Assembly: GCA_903913315.1 (NCBI GenBank)
Contig: CAIWKX010000025.1
Coordinates: 1-52,944, forward strand
Direction of reading: 5' to 3'
Source: an uncultured Bacteroidota bacterium
Lineage (GTDB): Bacteria; Bacteroidota; Bacteroidia; Flavobacteriales; Flavobacteriaceae
DNA length: 52,944 bases
Shown here: piece after piece, positions 1 through 6,313 of the stretch
Numbering within the stretch: position 1 is the first letter of the stretch
How the letters are laid out: each line of letters begins with the position of its first letter
The notes under the pieces: model-generated
What the model was told of the DNA's origin: nothing
Seen by the model: only the letters and a program-made list of their open reading frames with translations
The model's database searches: none
Program-made: the position numbers and the translations under genes

Positions 1-1002
1 ATGGTGGAAATGGCAGAAAACGTAATGATAAATGCTTCTTTTTTACCCAACGATATTTTAACGGAAATGGTAAAAAATTTAGAAAAGAATCAAGCCATTT
101 TTAAAGGAGAGGAAGTTATTGCTTTTTATACCAATGATACGCAAGATGAAGTTGATTTTGATACCTATGAAATCATTGCATGCAGTCAAGAAGTATTGAC
201 TTTGGAGCATACTTGGGATATTTTCGCCAAAAATGATGCTGCAATAAGAGAAGATTTCGAATTAATAACTGAAGGAAGAACTTCATTGTCCATCCCAAAA
301 AGTGTTAATGTAATTTGTCCTGAAAATATTTTCATTGAAGAAGGGGCAAAGTTAGAATTTGTAACTTTAAATGCGTCAACAGGGCCTATTTATATTGGTA
401 AAAATGCTGAGATAATGGAAGGTTCGGTTATCCGAGGGCCTTTTGCATTATGTGAAGAAGCACAAGTTAAACTAGCGTCTAAGGTCTATGGTGCAACAAC
501 AGTTGGTCCTCATTGTAGAATAGGAGGAGAGGTCAATAATTCAGTATTAATGGGATATTCTAATAAGGGTCATGATGGGTTTTTAGGTAATTCTGTTCTT
601 GGTGAATGGTGTAATATTGGTGCTGATAGTAATAATTCCAACTTGAAAAATAACTATGAAGAAGTGAAGTTATGGAGTTATGAAACAGAAAATTTTGCTA
701 AAACTGGATTACAGTTTTGTGGTTTAATGATGGGAGATCACAGTAAATGTGGTATTAATACTATGTTCAATACGGGAACTGTCATAGGAGTAAGCAGTAA
801 TATATTTGGCTCAGGTTTTCCGCGCAATTTTGTTCCAAGTTTTTCTTGGGGAGGAGCTTCAGGATTTACAACGTATTTGACTAGTAAAGTTTTTCAAACA
901 GCAAAAATTGTGATGTCACGTCGTCATATAGAGTTTACCGAGGAAGATGCTCGGATTTTAGAACATGTTTTTGAAGTAACTAAAAAGTATAGAAAGGAGT
1001 AA
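1..1002 (+). CDS. GlmU-like sugar nucleotidyltransferase/acyltransferase, 5' end cut by window
   Basis: The 333 visible residues are the C-terminal part of a Bacteroidota GlmU-type protein, a family expected to make nucleotide-activated amino sugars such as UDP-GlcNAc. From about residue 110 the chain shows left-handed beta-helix hexapeptides (IYIGKNAEI, VIRGPFAL, ATTVGPHCRIGGEV), the fold of acyltransferases acting on sugar phosphates. The family usually has about 390 residues and starts with a short nucleotidyltransferase-like domain, so about 60 N-terminal residues probably lie upstream and the ATG at base 1 is internal. A C-terminal region FGSGFPRNFVPSFSWGGASG is characteristic of this family. 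The exact substrate cannot be read from the sequence. Confidence 0.8.
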   Translation: MVEMAENVMINASFLPNDILTEMVKNLEKNQAIFKGEEVIAFYTNDTQDEVDFDTYEIIACSQEVLTLEHTWDIFAKNDAAIREDFELITEGRTSLSIPKSVNVICPENIFIEEGAKLEFVTLNASTGPIYIGKNAEIMEGSVIRGPFALCEEAQVKLASKVYGATTVGPHCRIGGEVNNSVLMGYSNKGHDGFLGNSVLGEWCNIGADSNNSNLKNNYEEVKLWSYETENFAKTGLQFCGLMMGDHSKCGINTMFNTGTVIGVSSNIFGSGFPRNFVPSFSWGGASGFTTYLTSKVFQTAKIVMSRRHIEFTEEDARILEHVFEVTKKYRKE

Positions 1003-1153
1003 TTTTAAAAGAATTATGTAACTACAAATTTGCGAATTAATTATTCAATTTTCGAATTTGCGGTCTTTTAGATTAATGTGTTTTATTTTAGAAATTTAGT
1101 TTGTAAATTTACCCACTCAATTTTTGACAACGATTTCATTATTGAGCCTACTT

Positions 1154-2482
1154 ATGGAAAACAAAAAAAAAGTAGCATTCTACACTTTAGGATGCAAATT
1201 GAATTTCTCAGAAACTTCTACTATTGCAAGAAATTTTCAAAGCGAAGGATTTGATCGCGTTGATTTTGAGGAAATTGCCGATATTTATGTAATCAATACT
1301 TGTTCAGTAACCGATAATGCCGACAAGCAATTCAAACAGATTGTAAAAAAAGCATTGAAGACAAATGACAAAGCTTTTATAGTGGCGGTGGGTTGTTATG
1401 CCCAACTTAAACCAGAAGAACTAGCTGCTGTTGACGGTGTTGATCTTGTACTTGGCGCCACGGAGAAATTCAAAATTCAAGATTATATCAACGATTTGTC
1501 TAAAAATGACATTAGCGAAATTCATTCTTGTGCAATTGAAGAGGCTGATTTTTACGTTGGGAGTTATTCCATTGGCGATAGAACTCGTGCTTTTTTGAAA
1601 GTTCAAGATGGTTGTGATTACAAATGTACTTATTGTACTATCCCATTAGCAAGAGGTATTTCTCGAAGTGATGCGTTAGATAATGTATTGAAAAATGCTT
1701 TTGAAATTTCTAAAAAAGGAATTAAAGAGATTGTACTTACCGGTGTAAATATTGGAGATTATGGAAAAGGTGAATTTGGAAATAAAAAACATGAACATAC
1801 TTTTCTTGATTTGGTAAAAGCTTTAGATACAGTTGAAGGTATTGAACGTCTGAGAATTTCTTCTATTGAACCTAATTTGTTGAAAAATGAAACTATTGAT
1901 TTTGTTTCAAAAAGTCGGACTTTTGTACCGCATTTTCATATTCCATTACAGTCGGGAAGTAATGAGATTTTAAAGAAAATGAAACGCCGCTATTTACGCG
2001 AAGTATATACTGAAAGAGTTGCTAGAATTAAAGAAGTAATGCCACATGCTTGTATTGGTGTTGATGTAATTGTTGGTTTTCCGGGAGAAACCGATGAGCT
2101 TTTTTTAGAAACGTATAATTTCATTAATGAAATGGATATTTCCTATTTGCACGTTTTTACCTATTCCGAAAGAGATAATACTGAAGCAGTTGAAATGTTT
2201 GGAGTGGTTCCGATGAATGTTAGAAATAAGAGAAGTAAAATGCTTCGTGGATTATCTGTAAAGAAACGCCGTGCTTTTTATGAGAATCAGATAGGAAGTA
2301 ATAGAACTGTGCTTTTTGAAAGCGAAAATAAAGAAGGCTACATTCATGGATTTACAGAAAATTATGTCAAAGTGAAAACACCATGGAATCCAGAATTGGT
2401 CAATACAGTACATGAAATTAATTTAACAAAAATTGACGAAGATGGAAGTGTGAGAATGGAATTTTTAAATGTTGAAGCTTAA
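1154..2482 (+). CDS. mtaB: tRNA t6A37 methylthiotransferase MtaB
   Basis: Radical-SAM enzyme that adds a methylthio group to N6-threonylcarbamoyladenosine 37 of tRNAs reading ANN codons. The N-terminal MTTase domain carries cluster cysteines C14, C50 and C81 (contexts TLGCKLN, INTCSVT, AVGCYA). The radical-SAM motif CDYKCTYC supplies C154, C158 and C161, and a TRAM-like tail follows. The length of 442 residues is normal. I chose the ATG at 1154 because the 10 residues possible upstream are not family-like. It converges on the next gene, and the two stop codons share bases. TLGCKLN and the CDYKCTYC spacing favour MtaB over MiaB or RimO. Confidence 0.93.
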   Translation: MENKKKVAFYTLGCKLNFSETSTIARNFQSEGFDRVDFEEIADIYVINTCSVTDNADKQFKQIVKKALKTNDKAFIVAVGCYAQLKPEELAAVDGVDLVLGATEKFKIQDYINDLSKNDISEIHSCAIEEADFYVGSYSIGDRTRAFLKVQDGCDYKCTYCTIPLARGISRSDALDNVLKNAFEISKKGIKEIVLTGVNIGDYGKGEFGNKKHEHTFLDLVKALDTVEGIERLRISSIEPNLLKNETIDFVSKSRTFVPHFHIPLQSGSNEILKKMKRRYLREVYTERVARIKEVMPHACIGVDVIVGFPGETDELFLETYNFINEMDISYLHVFTYSERDNTEAVEMFGVVPMNVRNKRSKMLRGLSVKKRRAFYENQIGSNRTVLFESENKEGYIHGFTENYVKVKTPWNPELVNTVHEINLTKIDEDGSVRMEFLNVEA

Positions 2483-2820
2483 TATTTGTAATGGAAATGT
2501 ATTTTAGTAATTCTAAAGACACTTTCACTGTATTGTTCAATAAATTCGAATTTGTGTCTTCCAGGTTGTGTGAAGGCTATAATTCTTTCTCCGGAAATTT
2601 CATAATACATTTTATCTCCCTCAAACATAAATCGTCCGCCGTTATTTCTATAGGCTGATCGAATTAAGTCAAATTCAGATAAATTCCAAGTAGTTAAATT
2701 GGCATCTAAATCATCAATTTCTGAAAACAATCCTTCAGTAATTTCAGTTTTGGAGCCATAGTATTTTTCTATGGTTTCGAAGAAGGTTAATAGGTCTTGA
2801 TTGAGTTGATCAGATTTCAT
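2479..2820 (-). CDS. hypothetical protein, 113 aa
   Basis: Small soluble protein that I do not recognise. It is acidic in its first half (ITEGLFSEIDDLDANLTTW) and has a beta-rich second half (GGRFMFEGDKMYYEISGERII) ending in KIHFHYKY. There is no signal peptide, membrane segment or known catalytic motif. It converges with mtaB, with stop codons overlapping by two bases, and lies downstream of the GNAT gene on the same strand, separated from it by a strong terminator. Codon usage and length suggest a real gene. Confidence 0.6.
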   Translation of the reverse strand: MKSDQLNQDLLTFFETIEKYYGSKTEITEGLFSEIDDLDANLTTWNLSEFDLIRSAYRNNGGRFMFEGDKMYYEISGERIIAFTQPGRHKFEFIEQYSESVFRITKIHFHYKY

Positions 2821-2840
2821 TTTATAAAAATAAATAAAAA

Positions 2841-2879
2841 AATCCCAAATTCTAATTTGTTCAATTGGAATTTGGGATT
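2841..2879 (-). terminator. intrinsic terminator after the GNAT gene
   Basis: A 12-bp perfect stem (AATCCCAAATTC at 2841-2852 with GAATTTGGGATT at 2868-2879) has a 15-nt loop. On the minus strand it is followed by a T-rich run. It lies between two minus-strand genes and should end transcription of the 2899-3210 gene. Confidence 0.8.
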
Positions 2880-2898
2880 GATTCTAGTATTTCAAAGA

Positions 2899-3210
2899 TT
2901 ATATTTTAATTCCTGGAGGTAATAAATCTCTATAAATGGTGTTTTTTCTAAAGAACATTGCAATTTTTGGAAGAATCGGAACTACTTTTAGTTTGCGTTC
3001 ATAAGCTATTTCCATAATGTTTTTTAGTAAATCATTAATGAATTCTTCATCTGCAAAACCATCTGGAACGTTGATTCTAGTTAGAAAAATCTTCTTTTCT
3101 TGAAAAGAGTATTCAAGAGAAACCAATTTTCCGTCCACTAAAGTCTCAAATTGTCTAGCAAATGTATTGTCTTTAATTTCCATTTTTTCTAAAATTAACG
3201 ATGTGTTCAT
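2899..3210 (-). CDS. small GNAT-like N-acetyltransferase (Gcn5-like, YjdJ type)
   Basis: A 103-residue protein resembling the short, single-domain GNAT family. The N-terminal half has alternating strands (VDGKLVSLEYSFQEKKIFLTRINVP). It is followed by a helix that would carry the acetyl-CoA contact (GFADEEFINDLLKNIMEIAYERKLKVVPILP), and the line KVVPILPKIAMFFRKN matches the usual 'P.C.F...' terminal strand of this group. The substrate is unknown. It is transcribed as its own unit with a clear terminator downstream. A GNAT fold is likely, but activity is uncertain because the acetyl-CoA loop is short. Confidence 0.7.
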   Translation of the reverse strand: MNTSLILEKMEIKDNTFARQFETLVDGKLVSLEYSFQEKKIFLTRINVPDGFADEEFINDLLKNIMEIAYERKLKVVPILPKIAMFFRKNTIYRDLLPPGIKI

Positions 3211-3291
3211 AATGTAAGTGGAATAAATAAATTAATTTTATGCAAATTTCGGAATAAATAATGGATAAAGTCACCGAAAAAAGTTAAAATT

Positions 3292-3948
3292 ATGAATAAG
3301 ATTCCAGTTTATTTTATGCCAGGTCTAGCGGCTAGTTCCTCTATTTTTGAGCGAATTGACTTGCCTGCAGACACCTTTGAAATCCATTTATTAGAATGGT
3401 TTATGCCTAAAAAGGAGGAGTCACTTGCAGATTATGCCAAGCGGATGGCTGAAAAAGTGGTTCATGATGATGCTGTTTTGATTGGGGTTTCTTTTGGTGG
3501 GATTTTAGTTCAAGAAATGGCACATTATTTAAATTTGAGAAAATTAATTATAATCTCTAGCGTTAAATCGAATACTGAACTTCCCCGGAAAATGAAAATT
3601 GCAATGAAAACAAAAGCGTATAAGTTACTGCCGACAGGTTTATTACAAGACGTTGAAAAGCTTGTGAAATATGCATTTGGAAATGTAATTAAGCAAAGGT
3701 TAAAATTGTATGAGCAATTTTTATTTATGCGAAACAAAGAATATTTAGATTGGGCGATTGAGCAGGTTATTTGTTGGGATAGGGTGAAAATTGATTTGAA
3801 TGTAATTCATATCCATGGAGATGCTGATGAGGTATTTCCGGTTAAGAATATAAAAGATTTTATAAATGTTAAAGGAGGTACTCATATGATGATTCTAAAT
3901 AGGTTTCGTTGGTTTAATGAAAATTTACCCAAAATCATTTTAGAATAA
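3292..3948 (+). CDS. alpha/beta hydrolase
   Basis: A 218-residue cytoplasmic alpha/beta-hydrolase. It starts with strand-loop YFMPGLAASSSIF (oxyanion region). The nucleophile elbow is GVSFGG, with serine near residue 67. Candidate acid and histidine lie in HIHGDADEVFPVKNI and KGGTHMMIL near the C-terminus. The protein is shorter than classical esterases, with a reduced cap. The substrate is unknown. It is followed closely by the transglycosylase gene, but a promoter-like box at 3977 suggests separate transcription. Confidence 0.75.
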   Translation: MNKIPVYFMPGLAASSSIFERIDLPADTFEIHLLEWFMPKKEESLADYAKRMAEKVVHDDAVLIGVSFGGILVQEMAHYLNLRKLIIISSVKSNTELPRKMKIAMKTKAYKLLPTGLLQDVEKLVKYAFGNVIKQRLKLYEQFLFMRNKEYLDWAIEQVICWDRVKIDLNVIHIHGDADEVFPVKNIKDFINVKGGTHMMILNRFRWFNENLPKIILE

Positions 3949-3976
3949 GTAGTCTAGGTTTTCGGCTCGGTTTTTG

Positions 3977-3984
3977 TAGTTTTG
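3977..3984 (+). promoter_or_regulatory. Bacteroidota -7 box (TAGTTTTG)
   Basis: TAGTTTTG matches TAnnTTTG and ends 17 bases before the ATG of the lytic transglycosylase gene at 4002. No TTG is found at the -33 spacing, so this is a partial promoter match. Confidence 0.5.
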
Positions 3985-4001
3985 CACGATAGTTAAAAAG
4001 G

Positions 4002-4901
4002 ATGAAAATGAAAAAGTTACAATATGTAAGTGTGATTTCACTTCTTGTGTTTGTTAGTGGTTTGTTGATGTTTGCTCTTTCTGGAGATGAAAAAAAGAAA
4101 TTATTGCATGAAGGTACTTCACAATATTTTCCAACTTCAGTTGATTTTTCTGGTGAAAAAGCGCCTTTGCAAATTTCTGACGTGAGAGAACGTTTGGATA
4201 GAGAATTGTTGGTGAATGCAAATCTCCATTCGGCTACTATATTGATTATGAAAAGAGCTAATCGTGCTTTTCCTGTGATAGAACCAATATTAAAACAGTA
4301 TGGTGTTCCCGATGATTTCAAATATTTAGCTGTGATTGAAAGTGCACTTACTAATGCTGTTTCAGCTGCAGGAGCAAAAGGAGTTTGGCAATTTATGCCT
4401 GAAACAGCTAAGGAGAAAGGGATGGAAGTAAATGATGTGGTGGATGAGCGGTATCATCTTCAAAAATCAACGGAAGGAGCTTGTAAATATTTAGTCAAAG
4501 CCAAAGAAAAACTAGGGAGTTGGACATTAGCAGCGGCCTCTTATAATGGAGGGATGGGTGGTTTGTCGAGAAAGCTTGAAGAGCAAAAAGTTTCCAGTTA
4601 TTATGATTTGATGTTGACCGATGAAACGTATCGATACGTTTTTAGAATTTTGGCTTTAAAAGAGATAATGAAAAACCCAACATTGTATGGTTTTGATGTG
4701 TCAAAAGATGAATTGTATGAAAATATTCCAACCAAAAAGATAGAAATAGATAGTTCGATTACTGATTTAGCTACTTTTGCTAAAACTCAAGGGATAAATT
4801 ATAAGATTTTAAAAATACATAATCCTTGGCTGCGAGATAAAAAATTGGATAATCCAACTAAAAAGAAATATCAAATTGAAATTCCAATTGGGGGTTATTA
4901 A
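4002..4901 (+). CDS. lytic transglycosylase (SLT domain), exported
   Basis: Murein lytic transglycosylase expected to cleave glycan strands with formation of 1,6-anhydro-muramic ends. An N-terminal hydrophobic segment (VSVISLLVFVSGLLMFAL) acts as signal or anchor. The SLT domain spans about residues 95-225: FKYLAVIESAL holds the catalytic glutamate, followed by GAKGVWQFMPETAKEKGM and the AAASYNGGMGGL motif. The C-terminal 60 residues (FAKTQGINYKILKIHNPWLRD) look like a single LysM-type module, as in MltD-like proteins. A second in-frame ATG two codons downstream is also possible as the start. The TauE-like gene follows after 10 bases, suggesting co-transcription. Confidence 0.85.
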   Translation: MKMKKLQYVSVISLLVFVSGLLMFALSGDEKKKLLHEGTSQYFPTSVDFSGEKAPLQISDVRERLDRELLVNANLHSATILIMKRANRAFPVIEPILKQYGVPDDFKYLAVIESALTNAVSAAGAKGVWQFMPETAKEKGMEVNDVVDERYHLQKSTEGACKYLVKAKEKLGSWTLAAASYNGGMGGLSRKLEEQKVSSYYDLMLTDETYRYVFRILALKEIMKNPTLYGFDVSKDELYENIPTKKIEIDSSITDLATFAKTQGINYKILKIHNPWLRDKKLDNPTKKKYQIEIPIGGY

Positions 4902-4911
4902 TAATAAAAAG

Positions 4912-5283
4912 ATGAAAATGACATTTCAAACTATAGTTTTAGTAATGTGTATCGGACTAGCGGCTGGAATGTTGAGTGGTTTGATAGGAATTGGCGGAGG
5001 AATTATAATGGTTCCTATGTTGCTTTTAATGGGATTCACGCAGCAACAAGCTCAAGGAACAAGTTTGGCAGCATTATTACCTCCAGTAACATTGTTTGCA
5101 GTGATTAATTATCACAAAGCAGGTTTTATAGATTGGAGGTATGCTATTTTGATCTCGTTAGTATTTGTTATTGGAGGCTATTTTGGAAGTAAGATAGCCG
5201 TAAACATTGACCAAAGAACACTTAAAAAGATATTTGGATTTGTCTTGTTATTGGTTGCTGGTAAGATGATATTTGGAAAATAA
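4912..5283 (+). CDS. TauE/SafE-like membrane protein, half size
   Basis: A 123-residue integral membrane protein resembling one repeat of the TauE/SafE sulfite/organosulfonate exporter family. It has about four membrane segments. The glycine-rich GLIGIGGGIIMVPMLLLMG and QAQGTSLAALLPP motifs are the family signature. Full-length members have about 250 residues built from two such repeats, so this protein would need to dimerise. It starts at ATG 4912, directly after the transglycosylase stop, and a hairpin terminator follows. Substrate unknown. Confidence 0.75.
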   Translation: MKMTFQTIVLVMCIGLAAGMLSGLIGIGGGIIMVPMLLLMGFTQQQAQGTSLAALLPPVTLFAVINYHKAGFIDWRYAILISLVFVIGGYFGSKIAVNIDQRTLKKIFGFVLLLVAGKMIFGK

Positions 5284-5324
5284 TACAAAAAAAGCTTTAG
5301 AAATTTCTAAAGCTTTTTTTGTAT
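5284..5324. terminator. bidirectional intrinsic terminator
   Basis: A long stem around AAAGCTTTAG/CTAAAGCTTT has an A-run on one side and a T-run on the other. It separates the convergent TauE-like and TPR-like genes and can serve both strands. Confidence 0.85.
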
Positions 5325-5338
5325 TATACTATATGATT

Positions 5339-5854
5339 TTAAATCTTTTTCATTTGTTCCTTCATCATGGTGATTTGGTCTTTCAACATGCCTTGTTTGT
5401 CCAATTTTTTAACTTCCGCAATTAAGTTAGTCGCTTCTAATTTTCTTCTTCTTGACATGGCTACTCCGGCTAGATTTAATTTTGCAACAGCTAGATCCAT
5501 ATTCATATTTAAACCTAATTCTATTGCTTTTTTGAAGTATTTTTCTGCTTGAATTAAATTTGTTTGTGAAAGCATTAAACCTTGTAGGTAATTGTAATAC
5601 CCTTGTTGTTTTTGAACCAAAGCTGTTTCAGGATTAGTTATTTTTGCTAACCATTTTTGAGCACCAGGAAAATTTTGTTTTCTTAATTGTAAGAAAGCCA
5701 TTAAAATAAATTCGTTTTTAAAGTAAAGAAAGATAGGAATTAAAGTTAGAAGAATCAGGAAAATTCCATTTCCAATATTACTTTCTGTAAATTGCCAGAT
5801 TGCAGTAGCAAAGATTAAAGCTGCTATTACAAGTTTGATATTTCTGTGAAACAT
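5339..5854 (-). CDS. membrane-anchored TPR-like protein
   Basis: A 171-residue protein with two N-terminal membrane helices (LVIAALIFATAIWQF and GIFLILLTLIPIFLYF). They are followed by helical pairs resembling tetratricopeptide repeats: AQKWLAKITNP, GYYNYLQGLMLSQTNLIQAEKYFKKAIELGL and AVAKLNLAGVAMSRRRKLEA. The repeat region would face the cytoplasm and probably mediates protein-protein contacts. I do not recognise a specific partner. It is divergent from rpmH and converges with the TauE-like gene. Confidence 0.65.
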   Translation of the reverse strand: MFHRNIKLVIAALIFATAIWQFTESNIGNGIFLILLTLIPIFLYFKNEFILMAFLQLRKQNFPGAQKWLAKITNPETALVQKQQGYYNYLQGLMLSQTNLIQAEKYFKKAIELGLNMNMDLAVAKLNLAGVAMSRRRKLEATNLIAEVKKLDKQGMLKDQITMMKEQMKKI

Positions 5855-5915
5855 AGTATAAAATTTTAGACTGCAAAGGTAATAAAAGGTTTTTAAAATA
5901 TTTTTAAAAAACTAC

Positions 5916-5945
5916 TTGCATGTAATAAAAACCTTTGTATATTTG
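5916..5945 (+). promoter_or_regulatory. rpmH promoter (TTG-N19-TATATTTG)
   Basis: TTG at 5916-5918 and TATATTTG at 5938-5945 are separated by 19 bases, an excellent match to the Bacteroidota sigma-A consensus. The leader to the rpmH ATG is about 50 bases. Confidence 0.8.
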
Positions 5946-6003
5946 CACTCGGTTTTAAAACGACCTATATAATAGATTAATACACGATTTAAAGATAAAA
6001 ACA

Positions 6004-6165
6004 ATGAGCAAAAGAACATTTCAACCATCGAAAAGAAAAAGAAGAAATAAGCACGGATTTATGGACAGAATGGCTTCTGCAAATGGAAGAAAAGTCCTTG
6101 CGCGTCGTAGAGCTAAAGGAAGACATAAATTGACTGTATCTTGTGAACCAAGACACAAAAAATAA
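6004..6165 (+). CDS. rpmH: 50S ribosomal protein L34
   Basis: A 53-residue, extremely basic protein: [19 protein letters not shown], then [20 protein letters not shown], then [13 protein letters not shown]. The core KRTFQPS..RRNKHGF...M....[12 protein letters not shown] is diagnostic of L34, a component of the large ribosomal subunit. Length is normal for the group, with a short C-terminal extension. It has its own promoter at 5916-5945 and terminator at 6188-6220, so it is monocistronic here rather than paired with rnpA. Confidence 0.97.
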   Translation: MSKRTFQPSKRKRRNKHGFMDRMASANGRKVLARRRAKGRHKLTVSCEPRHKK

Positions 6166-6187
6166 TGATTAGATTCTAATCAACATT

Positions 6188-6220
6188 AAGCCGTTACTTT
6201 TATTAGTAGCGGCTTTTTTT
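6188..6220 (+). terminator. rpmH terminator
   Basis: An 11-bp stem, AAGCCGTTACT paired with AGTAGCGGCTT (one G-T pair), is followed by an 8-base T-run, 22 bases after the rpmH stop. Confidence 0.9.
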
Positions 6221-6284
6221 TAAATCTGTTTATAAAATTTGATAAGTTACAATGTCATTTTTTCTTTTTGAAAGGAAACAGAAT

Positions 6285-6292
6285 TATCTTTG
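6285..6292 (+). promoter_or_regulatory. -7 box (TATCTTTG) upstream of carB
   Basis: TATCTTTG fits TAnnTTTG, 21 bases before the carB ATG. The nearest TTG (6268-6270) leaves only 14 bases of spacer, shorter than consensus. Confidence 0.5.
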
Positions 6293-6313
6293 AACCAACA
6301 ACACTAACTACAA

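Noticed and set aside
4912..5283. TauE/SafE gene as a truncated pseudogene
   Set aside because: The frame is intact with a good start and its own terminator; half-size members are known in this lineage, so it was kept as a gene.
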